64,000 nucleotides of DNA from Hymenobacter aerilatus (GTDB lineage: Bacteria > Bacteroidota > Bacteroidia > Cytophagales > Hymenobacteraceae): NCBI RefSeq assembly GCF_022921095.1, contig NZ_CP095053.1, positions 2,770,501-2,834,500 on the forward strand, read 5' to 3'. Position 1 is the first letter of the stretch, and every line of letters starts with the position of its first letter. A program made the position numbers and the translations under genes. Positions 17,275 through 25,334 of this stretch are shown piece after piece. Below the pieces are notes generated by a model. The model did no database searches. It saw only the letters and a list, made by a program, of their open reading frames with translations, and was not told the origin of the DNA.

Positions 17275-18666
17275 ATGCCTCTCACTGCGCTCCGTCCACA
17301 TATCAAACCCACCTTGCTACTGGCCTACCCGGTGGTGCTTAGCCAGTTGGGCCACGTGCTTGTCAACGTCTGCGACAGCGTGATGGTAGGCCACATTGAG
17401 CCGCCCGCCTTGGCGGCCACGTCGCTGGCGGCTATTTCGCTGGGCGTGAGCACGAGCACGGTAGGGCTGGTACTGGGCCTGGGCGTATCACTCGGCATTA
17501 CACCGCTGGTGGCCGCCGCCAACGGCCGCCGCGACGTGCCCGCACTGGGCCGATTGCTGGTAAATGGCGTGTGGCTGTGCTTGGCGGCCGGCTTGGTACT
17601 GGCTTTGTTGGGCTTCGCCCTGACGCCGCTGCTACGCCACCTGCATCAGCCGGCCGCTGTGGAGGCCCTAGCCCGCCCCTGGATTCAGGTGCTGTTTGTG
17701 TCTTATGTGCCCCTCATGCTGTTTCAGGCGTTCAAGCAGTTTGCTGAGGGCCTGGGCCTCACCCGCCAGGCCATGTACCTGTCGATTATCGCCAATGTGG
17801 TAAACGCCTTTTTGTGCTACGTGCTGATTTTTGGTCATTTCAGGGTAGAGCCCATGGGCATGATGGGCTCGGCCTGGGCCACGCTCACGGCGCGCGTATT
17901 GATGGCCGTGCTGATGGGTGCCTACGTGCTACGAGCGGCTCGCCTGCAACCGTACCGCGAGGCCGCCAGCGCCCAGTTCCTCCCCGATGCCCCTACCCTA
18001 CGCCGGCTGTTAGGTCTAGGTGCTCCTATTGGGGTGCAGATGATGTTCGAGATGGGTGCCTTCAGCTTCTCGGCCATCATGATTGGCTGGCTAGGCGCCA
18101 CGCCGCTGGCCGCGCATCAGATTGCCATCAATGTGGCGTCCGTCACCTACATGGCTGCCAGTGGCATTGCGGCGGCGGCCACCATCCGGGTAGGCAACTT
18201 CTACGGCCTGGGCGACGGCCCCAGCGCCCGGCAAGCGGGTTTTACGGCCTACTGGCTCACCTTCGTGTTCATGAGCACGATGGGGCTGATACTAGTAGCA
18301 GGTCGCGGCTTCATCCCCTACCTCTACAACGACACGCCGCTGGTAGTAGAGCAAGCTGCTGGGCTGCTGCTCATTGCCGCACTATTTCAGGTGTCCGATG
18401 GCTTGCAAGTGGTAGGACTGGGCGCGTTGCGCGGCCTGGAAGATGTGAAAGTGCCCTCCGTGGTGGCCTTGCTGGCCTATTGGGCTGTGGCGCTACCCAT
18501 AGGCTATGGCCTGGGCTTTGGAATGGGCTGGGGCGCCACCGGCGTATGGATAGGGCTACTTACCGGCCTCACACTGGTGGCGGGCGTGCTGCTGTGGCGC
18601 TTCCGCCAGCACAGCCTCCAAACGCCAGTAGCCGTAAACCCTGAGCGCATTGTACTGGCGCATTGA
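17275..18666 (+). CDS. MATE family multidrug/metabolite efflux transporter
   Basis: A 463-residue inner-membrane protein with about 12 hydrophobic segments and the internal two-fold repeat of MATE transporters. The N-half opens with YPVVLSQLGHVLVNVCDSVM followed by VGHI (the family signature of TM1), and the C-half repeats the pattern with GVQMMFEMGAFSFSAIMIGW. It is most like the DinF/NorM bacterial branch, Na+- or H+-driven. It follows the ergothioneine genes by 51 bases and has its own promoter box, so export of ergothioneine or an intermediate is possible, but multidrug or toxin efflux is equally open. Confidence 0.88.
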   Translation: MPLTALRPHIKPTLLLAYPVVLSQLGHVLVNVCDSVMVGHIEPPALAATSLAAISLGVSTSTVGLVLGLGVSLGITPLVAAANGRRDVPALGRLLVNGVWLCLAAGLVLALLGFALTPLLRHLHQPAAVEALARPWIQVLFVSYVPLMLFQAFKQFAEGLGLTRQAMYLSIIANVVNAFLCYVLIFGHFRVEPMGMMGSAWATLTARVLMAVLMGAYVLRAARLQPYREAASAQFLPDAPTLRRLLGLGAPIGVQMMFEMGAFSFSAIMIGWLGATPLAAHQIAINVASVTYMAASGIAAAATIRVGNFYGLGDGPSARQAGFTAYWLTFVFMSTMGLILVAGRGFIPYLYNDTPLVVEQAAGLLLIAALFQVSDGLQVVGLGALRGLEDVKVPSVVALLAYWAVALPIGYGLGFGMGWGATGVWIGLLTGLTLVAGVLLWRFRQHSLQTPVAVNPERIVLAH

Positions 18667-18810
18667 GTGGTGAGTAAGAAACACGTGTGTCATCCTGAGC
18701 GGAGCGAAGGACCTTGTCACGTTAGCACGAGCCGTTATTACGTCCGTCGTTCACGCGTGAGAAGGTCCTTCGCTCCGCTCAGGATGACACACGTGTTTCT
18801 TACTCACCAC
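18667..18810. repeat. Long inverted repeat, TGTCATCCTGA family (copy 3)
   Basis: It begins at the base after the MATE stop codon. GTGGTGAGTAAGAAACACGT at the left end is matched perfectly by its complement ending at 18810. The arms are over 45 bases, with the shared core TGTCATCCTGAGCGGAGCGA and AGGACCTT; the inner part has diverged. The outer GTGGTGAGT segment also resembles the short repeat at 38977-39014. Confidence 0.9.
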
Positions 18811-18892
18811 TTTTCACCATTCAGCATCTCACCACCTCGCAACTAAACAACTTGCTTTTGGCGTTGGCACGGAAGTAGTATTCCTGTCTGCC

Positions 18893-19459
18893 ATGTCGTT
18901 TCTGTCGTTTCTGTTGCCCGCGCTGCTGCTGGGTCGTTTTTCTCCTGCCTCCGCGCCTACCCAAACCACGCCGCCTAAGCCGGCCGTCATTGCGTGGTCG
19001 GCGCAGCGCAAGCTCACCTGGGCCGATTTCAAGAGCAAGCCTACCCCTGCCGACCGTCTGGCCGCGCTGACATCGGGCAACATTGATGTACAGGTAGGCT
19101 GCAAGGACTTCGTGTTTTCCTCGCAGGTGCAGGCTGTATTTATGCCTGCCGAGTCGTGGGTGCGGGAAGCTACCACGGCCAGCCCCGATCTGCTGCGCCA
19201 CGAGCAGCTACACTTCGATATTACGGAGCTATATGCCCGCCGCATGCGCCAGAAGCTGAGCCAAACGCAGTTCGACTGCCAGCACCTGCAACCTAAGTTT
19301 CAGAACCTGACTAAGGCCATGTTTGCGGAATGGCAGCGCGAAGAAGCGCGCTACGACCAAGCCACCAACCACGGCCTGAACAAGCAGCAACAGCAGCTCT
19401 GGGAAACCCAGGTGCAGCAAAAGCTAGCGCAGTTAGAGCAATTTGCGCTGGCCCAATAA
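18893..19459 (+). CDS. DUF922-family putative secreted zinc protease
   Basis: A 188-residue protein with an N-terminal hydrophobic signal (FLSFLLPALLLGRFSPASA). The body has IAWSAQRKLTWADFKSKPTP, the DUF922 opening, and DLLRHEQLHFDITELYARRM with the metal motif HEQLH at residues 103-107. DUF922 proteins are treated as predicted zinc metallopeptidases; activity is not established here. The C-terminus is helical and Gln-rich (NKQQQQLWETQVQQKLAQLE). It lies between two inverted repeats and precedes csaA. Confidence 0.75.
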   Translation: MSFLSFLLPALLLGRFSPASAPTQTTPPKPAVIAWSAQRKLTWADFKSKPTPADRLAALTSGNIDVQVGCKDFVFSSQVQAVFMPAESWVREATTASPDLLRHEQLHFDITELYARRMRQKLSQTQFDCQHLQPKFQNLTKAMFAEWQREEARYDQATNHGLNKQQQQLWETQVQQKLAQLEQFALAQ

Positions 19460-19498
19460 GCCGTTGGTGTTGCATGAAGCGCTACCTTGGCGCTTCAT

Positions 19499-19849
19499 AT
19501 GACAACATCTCCTACCCTACTTTCCTGGGACGAATTCACCCGCGTTGATCTGCGCGTGGGCACCATTGTAGAAGCCCGCGAGTTTCCGCAGGCGCGCAAG
19601 CCGGCCTACCAGCTACTGATTGATCTGGGGCCAGAAATAGGCCTGAAGCGGTCCAGCGCCCAGATCACGCACCACTATCAACCCGCTGACCTCGTAGGCC
19701 GCCAGGTATGGTGCGTAGTCAACTTCCCACCCAAGCAAATCGGCCCCTTTCGCTCCGAGGTGCTCGTGACGGGCACACCCGATGCCGATGGACACATTGT
19801 GCTAGCCACAGTGGCTAGCCCCGTTCCCAATGGCAGCCGTTTATTGTAG
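19499..19849 (+). CDS. csaA: tRNA-binding-domain export chaperone CsaA
   Basis: A 116-residue OB-fold protein matching CsaA nearly throughout: [40 protein letters not shown] with [29 protein letters not shown] and VPNGSRLL. CsaA is a dimer with chaperone activity that assists protein export in B. subtilis; its fold is that of tRNA-binding domains. ATG 19499 follows TACCTTGG (one mismatch to TAnnTTTG). Confidence 0.9.
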   Translation: MTTSPTLLSWDEFTRVDLRVGTIVEAREFPQARKPAYQLLIDLGPEIGLKRSSAQITHHYQPADLVGRQVWCVVNFPPKQIGPFRSEVLVTGTPDADGHIVLATVASPVPNGSRLL

Positions 19850-19880
19850 AAGAGGTGAGGTGGTAAATGTGCAAAACGTC

Positions 19881-19980
19881 TGTCCTCCTGAGCTTGCGAA
19901 GGACCTTCTCACGCGTGAACGAGTCGTCATTTCGCTTGTCGTTCACGCGTGAGAAGGTCCTTCGCAAGCTCAGGAGGACA
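19881..19980. repeat. Perfect inverted repeat, TGTC(A/C)TCCTGA family (copy 4)
   Basis: Arms of 42 bases (19881-19922 and 19939-19980) are exactly complementary around a 16-base loop. The core AGGACCTTCTCACG is shared with copies 1 and 3, but the outer part reads TGTCCTCCTGAGCTTGCGAA. The absence of mismatches suggests recent spread or conversion. It lies between the convergent genes csaA and the DUF4296 lipoprotein gene. Confidence 0.92.
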
Positions 19981-20003
19981 ACCGCTCTGTATTCACCGCT
20001 TTT

Positions 20004-20378
20004 CTATTTCGCACTTTTACTGTTTACTTCTTCCAGCTTCTTTTCGCGGGCAGCTAGGCTGTCGATAATCTCTCCGTAGATTTTGTCGAGGTCTTTGTCA
20101 TGGATAGCGTAGTAGCGGTAGCTCTGCTGAAAGGCCGAGTCTGTAACCTGATGTTGCTGCAATACCAAGCGCTGCTGTTCGTTGTAGAGCGCCCGCGCCG
20201 AATCGGTGCTCAGGCGTCCCGACTCGATGCGCGCTTCCAGAATGTGCAGGTCGATGAGGATGCCGCGCATTTGCTCTTTGGAGAGCAGCTCGGCGGGCGG
20301 CACGGCCAGTTCGGGCCGGTCGCAGCTGCCTAATAACAGGCTCAAAGACAGCAGAGCGCAGGATAAAAGAGTTTTCAC
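20004..20378 (-). CDS. DUF4296 lipoprotein
   Basis: A 124-residue lipoprotein, most likely starting at GTG 20378 (VKTLLSCALLSLSLLLGSC), with the lipidated Cys in LLLGSCDRPE. The rest is helical and matches DUF4296, a Bacteroidota-specific family: LLSKEQMRGILIDLHILEAR, then a QQLVLQQH-type helix and FQQSYRYYAIHDKDLDKIYG. Function is unknown. A TAnnTTTG box ends 5 bases before the GTG, which argues for this start and a nearly leaderless mRNA. Upstream in-frame codons lie beyond that promoter. It is divergent from the DUF58 gene. Confidence 0.78.
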   Translation of the reverse strand: MKTLLSCALLSLSLLLGSCDRPELAVPPAELLSKEQMRGILIDLHILEARIESGRLSTDSARALYNEQQRLVLQQHQVTDSAFQQSYRYYAIHDKDLDKIYGEIIDSLAAREKKLEEVNSKSAK

Positions 20379-20383
20379 GTGAG

Positions 20384-20391
20384 CAAAGTTA
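20384..20391 (-). promoter_or_regulatory. TAnnTTTG box 5 bases ahead of DUF4296 gene
   Basis: On the minus strand TAACTTTG (20391-20384) precedes the GTG at 20378 by five bases. It supports the GTG start and suggests a leaderless or very short-leader transcript. Confidence 0.5.
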
Positions 20392-20415
20392 GCTAGATCC
20401 CGTAGTTTAGCCGTG

Positions 20416-21318
20416 ATGAATACGCCCGAAGCCACGCCTTTTCAGCAACTCGTGCGCCGCTTGCGGCAGATGGAGATACGTATTCTCAAAACGGCCGATG
20501 CGCAGTTGCAAGGCGATTTCAGCTCGGTGTTCAAAGGCACGGGGTTGGAGTTTGATGATGTGCGCCTCTACCAGTACGGCGACGAGGTGCGGGCCATCGA
20601 CTGGGCCGTATCCAGCAAAGGCCACGGTACGTTTGTAAAGACCTACAAGGAAGAACGCGAGCAGTCGGTTTTATTGCTCCTTGATGTTAGCGCCTCGCAG
20701 CAGGTAGGCGCCCAAGGTAGGCGCAAGCTCGATGTGGGCCGCGACATCTGCGGCCTACTAGCGCTGGCAGCCGCCCGCCAGGAAGCGCAACTGGGCATCT
20801 TCGCGTTTTCTGACCAGAAAGAGCTGTTTTTGGCACCTGGCAAGGGTATTCGGCACGCTTATGCCCTCATCAAGCGGCTGTTTGACCTGGAGCCCCGCTC
20901 GCGCCAGACCAATGTGGCCGAAGGCATCAAGCAAGCGCTAGGGCTGCTAAAGCGCCGCAGCATCGTGCTCTTGATTTCGGACTTTATCGACACCAACTAT
21001 GAGCGGGAGCTAACGATGCTGGCCCGCAAGCACGACCTGATTGTGGTGCAGCTACTGGACCAACGCGAGCGGCAGTTTCCGCCCCTGGGCATCATTCCGC
21101 TGCTTGACCAGGAAACCGGCCGTACCGTGTGGACCAACACGTCTTCGGCCGCGTTTCGGGCGCGCTACCGGGCCACCTACGAGCAAAACCGCGAGCAGAT
21201 TGGGCAGATTTGCCGCCGTCACCGCACTGAGTTTCTATCCATCGCCACCGACTCTGACTTTGTGCCGCAGCTGGTGAGCCTGTTCCGGAGGCGCAACCAG
21301 CGAGGTGGCCGTGGGTAA
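20416..21318 (+). CDS. DUF58 protein of the bat (aerotolerance) locus
   Basis: A 300-residue protein of the DUF58 / von Willebrand A-like group. N-terminal LKTADAQLQGDFSSVFKGTG and YQYGDEVRAIDWAVSSKGHG are the DUF58 hallmark; SVLLLLDVSASQQVG resembles a degenerate metal site (DxSxS). In Bacteroidota these genes follow moxR and precede bat genes; MoxR ATPases act as chaperones on them. No moxR lies in the window. The next gene overlaps by 14 bases. ATG 20416 directly follows a GTG in frame. Confidence 0.82.
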   Translation: MNTPEATPFQQLVRRLRQMEIRILKTADAQLQGDFSSVFKGTGLEFDDVRLYQYGDEVRAIDWAVSSKGHGTFVKTYKEEREQSVLLLLDVSASQQVGAQGRRKLDVGRDICGLLALAAARQEAQLGIFAFSDQKELFLAPGKGIRHAYALIKRLFDLEPRSRQTNVAEGIKQALGLLKRRSIVLLISDFIDTNYERELTMLARKHDLIVVQLLDQRERQFPPLGIIPLLDQETGRTVWTNTSSAAFRARYRATYEQNREQIGQICRRHRTEFLSIATDSDFVPQLVSLFRRRNQRGGRG

Positions 21319-22228
21319 GCGCGCTGCCTGGGTAGGGCTGTTCTGGCTGCTGGCTGGCAGCACGGCGCACGGGCAAGCAACTCCCGCCGACACACTACCG
21401 CGAGGCCACTTTGCGCAGCCCACAGTACAGGTAGGGCAGCCCATTCGCTACGAGCTGACGTACCGCCACGCCCCCAATCTGGAGGTAATTTTTCCAGATT
21501 CGACGGCCAATTTTGCGCCGTTTGAGCTGATTCGGCGTTCCTACCAGCCTACCCGCACCCGCCAGGGCCGCAGCCTCGACCGCACCGTGTACCTGCTGCG
21601 CACCTTCTCCCTCGACCCTGTACAGCAGTTGCGCCTACCCGTGCTGGTGCTGCGCGGCCGCGACACGCTCACGGTGCCTACCCTCCCCGACTCGGTACGG
21701 CTGACGCGCACGGCGGCGCCCTTACAGCCAGGCACCCCTACCCCCACCCTGCGCGCAAACGTGCAGACGCTTCCTGTAGAAACGCGCTTTAACTATCCGT
21801 ACTGGCTAGCGAGCTTGGCGCTGCTGCTGCTGCTGGCGGGTGGGGTGGTGTTGGGTTTTCGCAAGAGCTTGCGCCGGCGCTACCAGCGGTACCGGCGGCG
21901 CAAGAACCACGCGTATTTTCTTGCGCAATACGCCCGCCATGTGGAGCGGTTTGAGCTGTCGCGCTCTCTCACCAACATGGAGCGGGCCATCACACTCTGG
22001 AAAAACTACCTCAGCGGCCTCGAGAACAGCAACATCAACAGTCTGACTACCCGCGAGATAGTGGCCCATTATCACCACGATTCGCGCGTGGCCCAAGCCC
22101 TTCACTTAGCCGACCGCATGATCTACGGCAACCAACTCATGGAGGAAGAAACCGAAAGCGCGCTGGTGTTTGAGTTGCTGCGTGACTTTGCGCAGACGCG
22201 CTACCAAGCCGACGAGCAGGCCGCTTAG
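21305..22228 (+). CDS. BatD-like / DUF4381-type membrane protein
   Basis: A 307-residue protein overlapping the DUF58 gene by 14 bases, starting at GTG 21305 (or GTG 21311). It has a signal peptide (AWVGLFWLLAGSTAHGQ), a beta-rich periplasmic domain (VQVGQPIRYELTYRHAPNLE), one membrane helix at about 160-180 (YWLASLALLLLLAGGVVLGF), and a basic helical cytoplasmic tail. This layout is that of BatD-type partners in aerotolerance loci, but I cannot place it more exactly. Translational coupling with DUF58 suggests a shared complex. Confidence 0.7.
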   Translation: MAVGKRAAWVGLFWLLAGSTAHGQATPADTLPRGHFAQPTVQVGQPIRYELTYRHAPNLEVIFPDSTANFAPFELIRRSYQPTRTRQGRSLDRTVYLLRTFSLDPVQQLRLPVLVLRGRDTLTVPTLPDSVRLTRTAAPLQPGTPTPTLRANVQTLPVETRFNYPYWLASLALLLLLAGGVVLGFRKSLRRRYQRYRRRKNHAYFLAQYARHVERFELSRSLTNMERAITLWKNYLSGLENSNINSLTTREIVAHYHHDSRVAQALHLADRMIYGNQLMEEETESALVFELLRDFAQTRYQADEQAA

Positions 22229-22776
22229 AAGCCATCTGCATCGGCTTTGCTGATCATCTAGTGATGTAGTTACAGCGCGAGGCGAGTTGGGTCTCTAGAA
22301 GAAGTTGTTAGGCGAGTCCTTGCTCGCCCATACATGTGGGTAAAATTCCAGCACGGAAAACACACCTATACCCGCTCAGGCTATAGCGAGCAGGGTTTGC
22401 GCTTGACGAGCATTCCGGCTCGTACAGAGCAGAGAGATAAGTCTTTAAACGTGCATTACAGACCCAACACCGCAAATGAGGTTGAATTGGTCGCCACAAT
22501 TTTGAACAAAATTTTGGCCTCTTAAGCATTGACTTTAGAATCGCACTTCCCTGCACTATTGAGTACTGCGACTCATATTCCTTTTCCAAGGGATTGATTA
22601 TACGGTGGTTGTTGATATGCACATATGCGAGTTAGACATGCCACAAAGAATTGCTAAAACAATTTAGCAAGCAGCTACGCGGCTTTAGGACAGTAAGCTT
22701 AATTTCCAGAATTCTATATTCGATCAAATAGTCAATTCACTTAAACACAACCTATTATCAACCTACTCCTACCTGT
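22229..22776. other. 548-base gap without a convincing gene
   Basis: This stretch is more AT-rich than its surroundings. It holds a short GC hairpin (GGCGAGTCCTTGCTCGCC near 22313) and a perfect 20-base palindrome TTGCTAAAACAATTTAGCAA at 22651-22670, about 105 bases before the GxGYxYP gene. The short open frames here have codon use unlike the neighbours and no recognisable motif. It may be the left boundary of a segment inserted in the bat locus. Confidence 0.45.
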
Positions 22777-25056
22777 ATGATTACTTCATTAAGAGTAAAA
22801 GGGGCAGTGCTTGTGTGCCTGCTTCAAATGATCATCTCTCCCTCTATGGGTCAAGTAAGATGGCCGGCCAATCAACTGCTTCCTTCTTTCCCAGCACCGG
22901 CCAAAACACAGGATCTTATCTATCTGCGCGAGGTTACTTCCCGCTGGGAAGCTGAGGGTTCATCGCTTGGTCACGGCACCGGCCGCTTGGAAGGCGACGG
23001 ATGGCTTTGCCAGACCGGCATTGACGCGCCTAACCGGCATATGGTCTATGGTCCCTACGTCACCAACATACCGGCCGGGCCCAATGTGGCCGAGTTTCGC
23101 TTGAAGGTCGACAACAATACCGCTAACAACGATTCGATAGTAGACCTTGACGTTCGGAATGCCACCACAGGCCAAACGCTGGCCTCGCGGACGCTCACCC
23201 GGCGGCAATTCCCGGTCGCCTCCGACTACACCAACTTTACGCTGCCGTTTACATTGCCGGCAGACAATCAGTCGTTGGAATTGCGCGTGTTTTGGCGCGG
23301 TACTTCCTACACAAAAGTGGACTGGGTTGGCCTGCAGCAAAATCAATCGTCTGCCGAACTGTATTTGTTTGCTTCGCTGAAAGGCATCATCAACAAAAAA
23401 CAGCCGCGCATCTTTTCCTACGAAGGCGACGCTTTTGCGGAAGGCCCTTATACCTGGCTGGAGTCGTTGGGGCTGAACTGGTTGGAACCCGCAGATAAGT
23501 GGGACCTGATTACGAAGTATCGGCGCGAGGTATCGGGCCTGATCGTGTACGACCCCGCGCAGATTCACACCGTGAACCTGGCAACCTTGTTGGCCAAAGA
23601 CAAAAAGGCTCTTATCGCCTCACCAGAATTAGTGTCTCGGCTCACGGCTGCCCCCTACAACTTGCCCATCTTGCTTGATTTGCGCGGCCAGTTTAGCAGC
23701 AAACTACAAGTATATCAGACCATTTACAGTAAGTATTGGCCTAAACTTGACCATCGGTTGCTGATTGGGCTGAATCCGGATGCTCACAAATCTTCTCTAC
23801 GGGAGTACGCAACGGCGCTTGGAGCCGCAGTTATCTGGCTAGACCCAAAAGTTACCGGTGAGAGTGAACTCCTGAATAACTTCCTGGCTTCCATGCCAGC
23901 AGGCGCGAACGTGATGGGATGGTGGCCGGAGGAACAACCCGGCGTAGAGCGCGCCTCCCGCTACGGCATTGCCACCATCGCCAGCGACTACGCCACCAAT
24001 CTGACGATGCATAGCGGCATGCCCAGGAAAGTAACCCCAAAGCCTATACCACCAAAACCTGCTCTGCAAAATAAGATTTACGTTGCCTTTATCCTGAGCG
24101 ATGGCGACAACCTGCAATACGTGGAGCACCTGATGCGCAAGCTCTGGAATAACCCCGACCGAGGATCGGTGCCGATGGGCTGGACGCTCTCCCCGGCCAT
24201 GCTAGATGCCATGCCGGGCGCCCTAAACTACTACTGGAAAACTGCTACGGCTAACGACAACCTGATTTCGGGCCCTTCGGGCTATGGGTACGCCTACCCC
24301 AACAGCTTTCCAAATCAGAAGGCATTAGACCAGTTCGTGGCAAAAACCGAAGACTACAATCGGCGGGCGGGTTTCCGGGTTGTCACGGTTTGGAACACCA
24401 TCAGTGGTGGCATCAACGAGAATGTCGGCCAGAGCTTCGCCGAGAAAGCCCCCTCGTTGCTGGGGCTGACCGGCCAAAACACGGGCGGCGGCCTGACCAT
24501 CTACCAGCAGAAGCTACCTGGTATGGCCCTTTCCTGCAACTACTGTACGAACGAGCAAGCCATGAAAGACCATATTGCTACTGCCTCAGCCGATTGGGAT
24601 GGCAACTCGCCTCGCTTTGTGATTATTCAGGCGCAGCCCTGGACGGATGTGAAACCCACCAATTTCAAAAACGTGGCAGCCTCTCTCAACACCGATTATG
24701 TGGTGGTGCGGCCAGACCATATTTTCCAACTTATTCGGGAGGCAAACGGCCTCGCAATTAACCCGGGTAAGAAACCCACTGTAACCGGTAAAAGTAGCAA
24801 TGACGAGTCGAAGGTCTTGGTAGGCCAAGCAGGAATTGCGCTCTACCCGAATCCCACTACCGATGAGCTAACGATTACCGGACTAGCCGAAGCTACTGAC
24901 GTGACCGTGTATGATCTTACTGGAAAAGTGATGGTAAGCAAGATGCGCGTAGCACCAAGCCAGCCTGTTTTAAGTGTGAAAAACCTGAAGTCTGGCGTCT
25001 ATTTGCTTCGAGCGGAGGGTAAGGAGAGCAGTGTATTTAAGTTTGTAAAAGAGTAG
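22777..25056 (+). CDS. Secreted GxGYxYP-family putative glycoside hydrolase with T9SS sorting domain
   Basis: A 759-residue protein with a signal peptide (GAVLVCLLQMIISPSMGQ). Residues about 55-185 look like a beta-sandwich carbohydrate-binding module. The catalytic-type domain covers about 190-660, with the name-giving motif G-x-G-Y-x-Y-P at residues 502-508 and acidic patches such as FILSDGDNLQYVEH. From about residue 685 comes a type IX secretion sorting domain (LYPNPTTDELTI ... VKNLKSGVYLLRAE ... FKFVKE), implying surface attachment or release. The family is predicted to be a glycosidase; the substrate is unknown. The coding style is slightly more AT-rich than the neighbours. Confidence 0.85.
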   Translation: MITSLRVKGAVLVCLLQMIISPSMGQVRWPANQLLPSFPAPAKTQDLIYLREVTSRWEAEGSSLGHGTGRLEGDGWLCQTGIDAPNRHMVYGPYVTNIPAGPNVAEFRLKVDNNTANNDSIVDLDVRNATTGQTLASRTLTRRQFPVASDYTNFTLPFTLPADNQSLELRVFWRGTSYTKVDWVGLQQNQSSAELYLFASLKGIINKKQPRIFSYEGDAFAEGPYTWLESLGLNWLEPADKWDLITKYRREVSGLIVYDPAQIHTVNLATLLAKDKKALIASPELVSRLTAAPYNLPILLDLRGQFSSKLQVYQTIYSKYWPKLDHRLLIGLNPDAHKSSLREYATALGAAVIWLDPKVTGESELLNNFLASMPAGANVMGWWPEEQPGVERASRYGIATIASDYATNLTMHSGMPRKVTPKPIPPKPALQNKIYVAFILSDGDNLQYVEHLMRKLWNNPDRGSVPMGWTLSPAMLDAMPGALNYYWKTATANDNLISGPSGYGYAYPNSFPNQKALDQFVAKTEDYNRRAGFRVVTVWNTISGGINENVGQSFAEKAPSLLGLTGQNTGGGLTIYQQKLPGMALSCNYCTNEQAMKDHIATASADWDGNSPRFVIIQAQPWTDVKPTNFKNVAASLNTDYVVVRPDHIFQLIREANGLAINPGKKPTVTGKSSNDESKVLVGQAGIALYPNPTTDELTITGLAEATDVTVYDLTGKVMVSKMRVAPSQPVLSVKNLKSGVYLLRAEGKESSVFKFVKE

Positions 25057-25235
25057 TGCTCCTTGCGTAATCACTGCAAATACTCCTCTGAAACTATGCC
25101 GTACATCTCCGCACCTTCTGGCTCGGAGATGTACGTACGCGGTATAGATGACCAGTTTAGCTTATTGAGATAGTACGACCACGGCCTGGAATCTCAACTG
25201 ACAACTACATACAAGCACAGCGCTTTACAAAAAAT

Positions 25236-25318
25236 AAATGAAGATTACATGAAACACAGTTGCATATTACTTTCCAACTGAAGTAATATTGCATCAATGT
25301 TTCATGTATTCTTCATTT
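25236..25318. promoter_or_regulatory. Imperfect 83-base palindrome ahead of propeller lipoprotein
   Basis: AAATGAAGATTACATGAAAC on the left is mirrored at the right end, and the inner part TTGCATATTACTT (25260-25272) faces AAGTAATATTGCA (25280-25292). It ends 16 bases before ATG 25335. It is AT-rich, unlike the GC-rich repeat families of the window, and resembles a nested operator more than a mobile repeat. The region 25057-25235 holds only a second small hairpin (GTACATCTCCG and its complement, 25100-25135), likely a terminator. Confidence 0.6.
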
Positions 25319-25334
25319 AGCGCAGCTTGCTTCT

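Noticed and set aside
10413..19980. CRISPR array as an explanation for the recurring repeats
   Set aside because: The repeats are long palindromes dispersed over 10 kb without regular spacers, and no cas gene is present.
22334..22525. A 63-codon frame in the gap before the GxGYxYP gene
   Set aside because: Codon use does not match the neighbours and no homology pattern was recognised; kept as non-coding.
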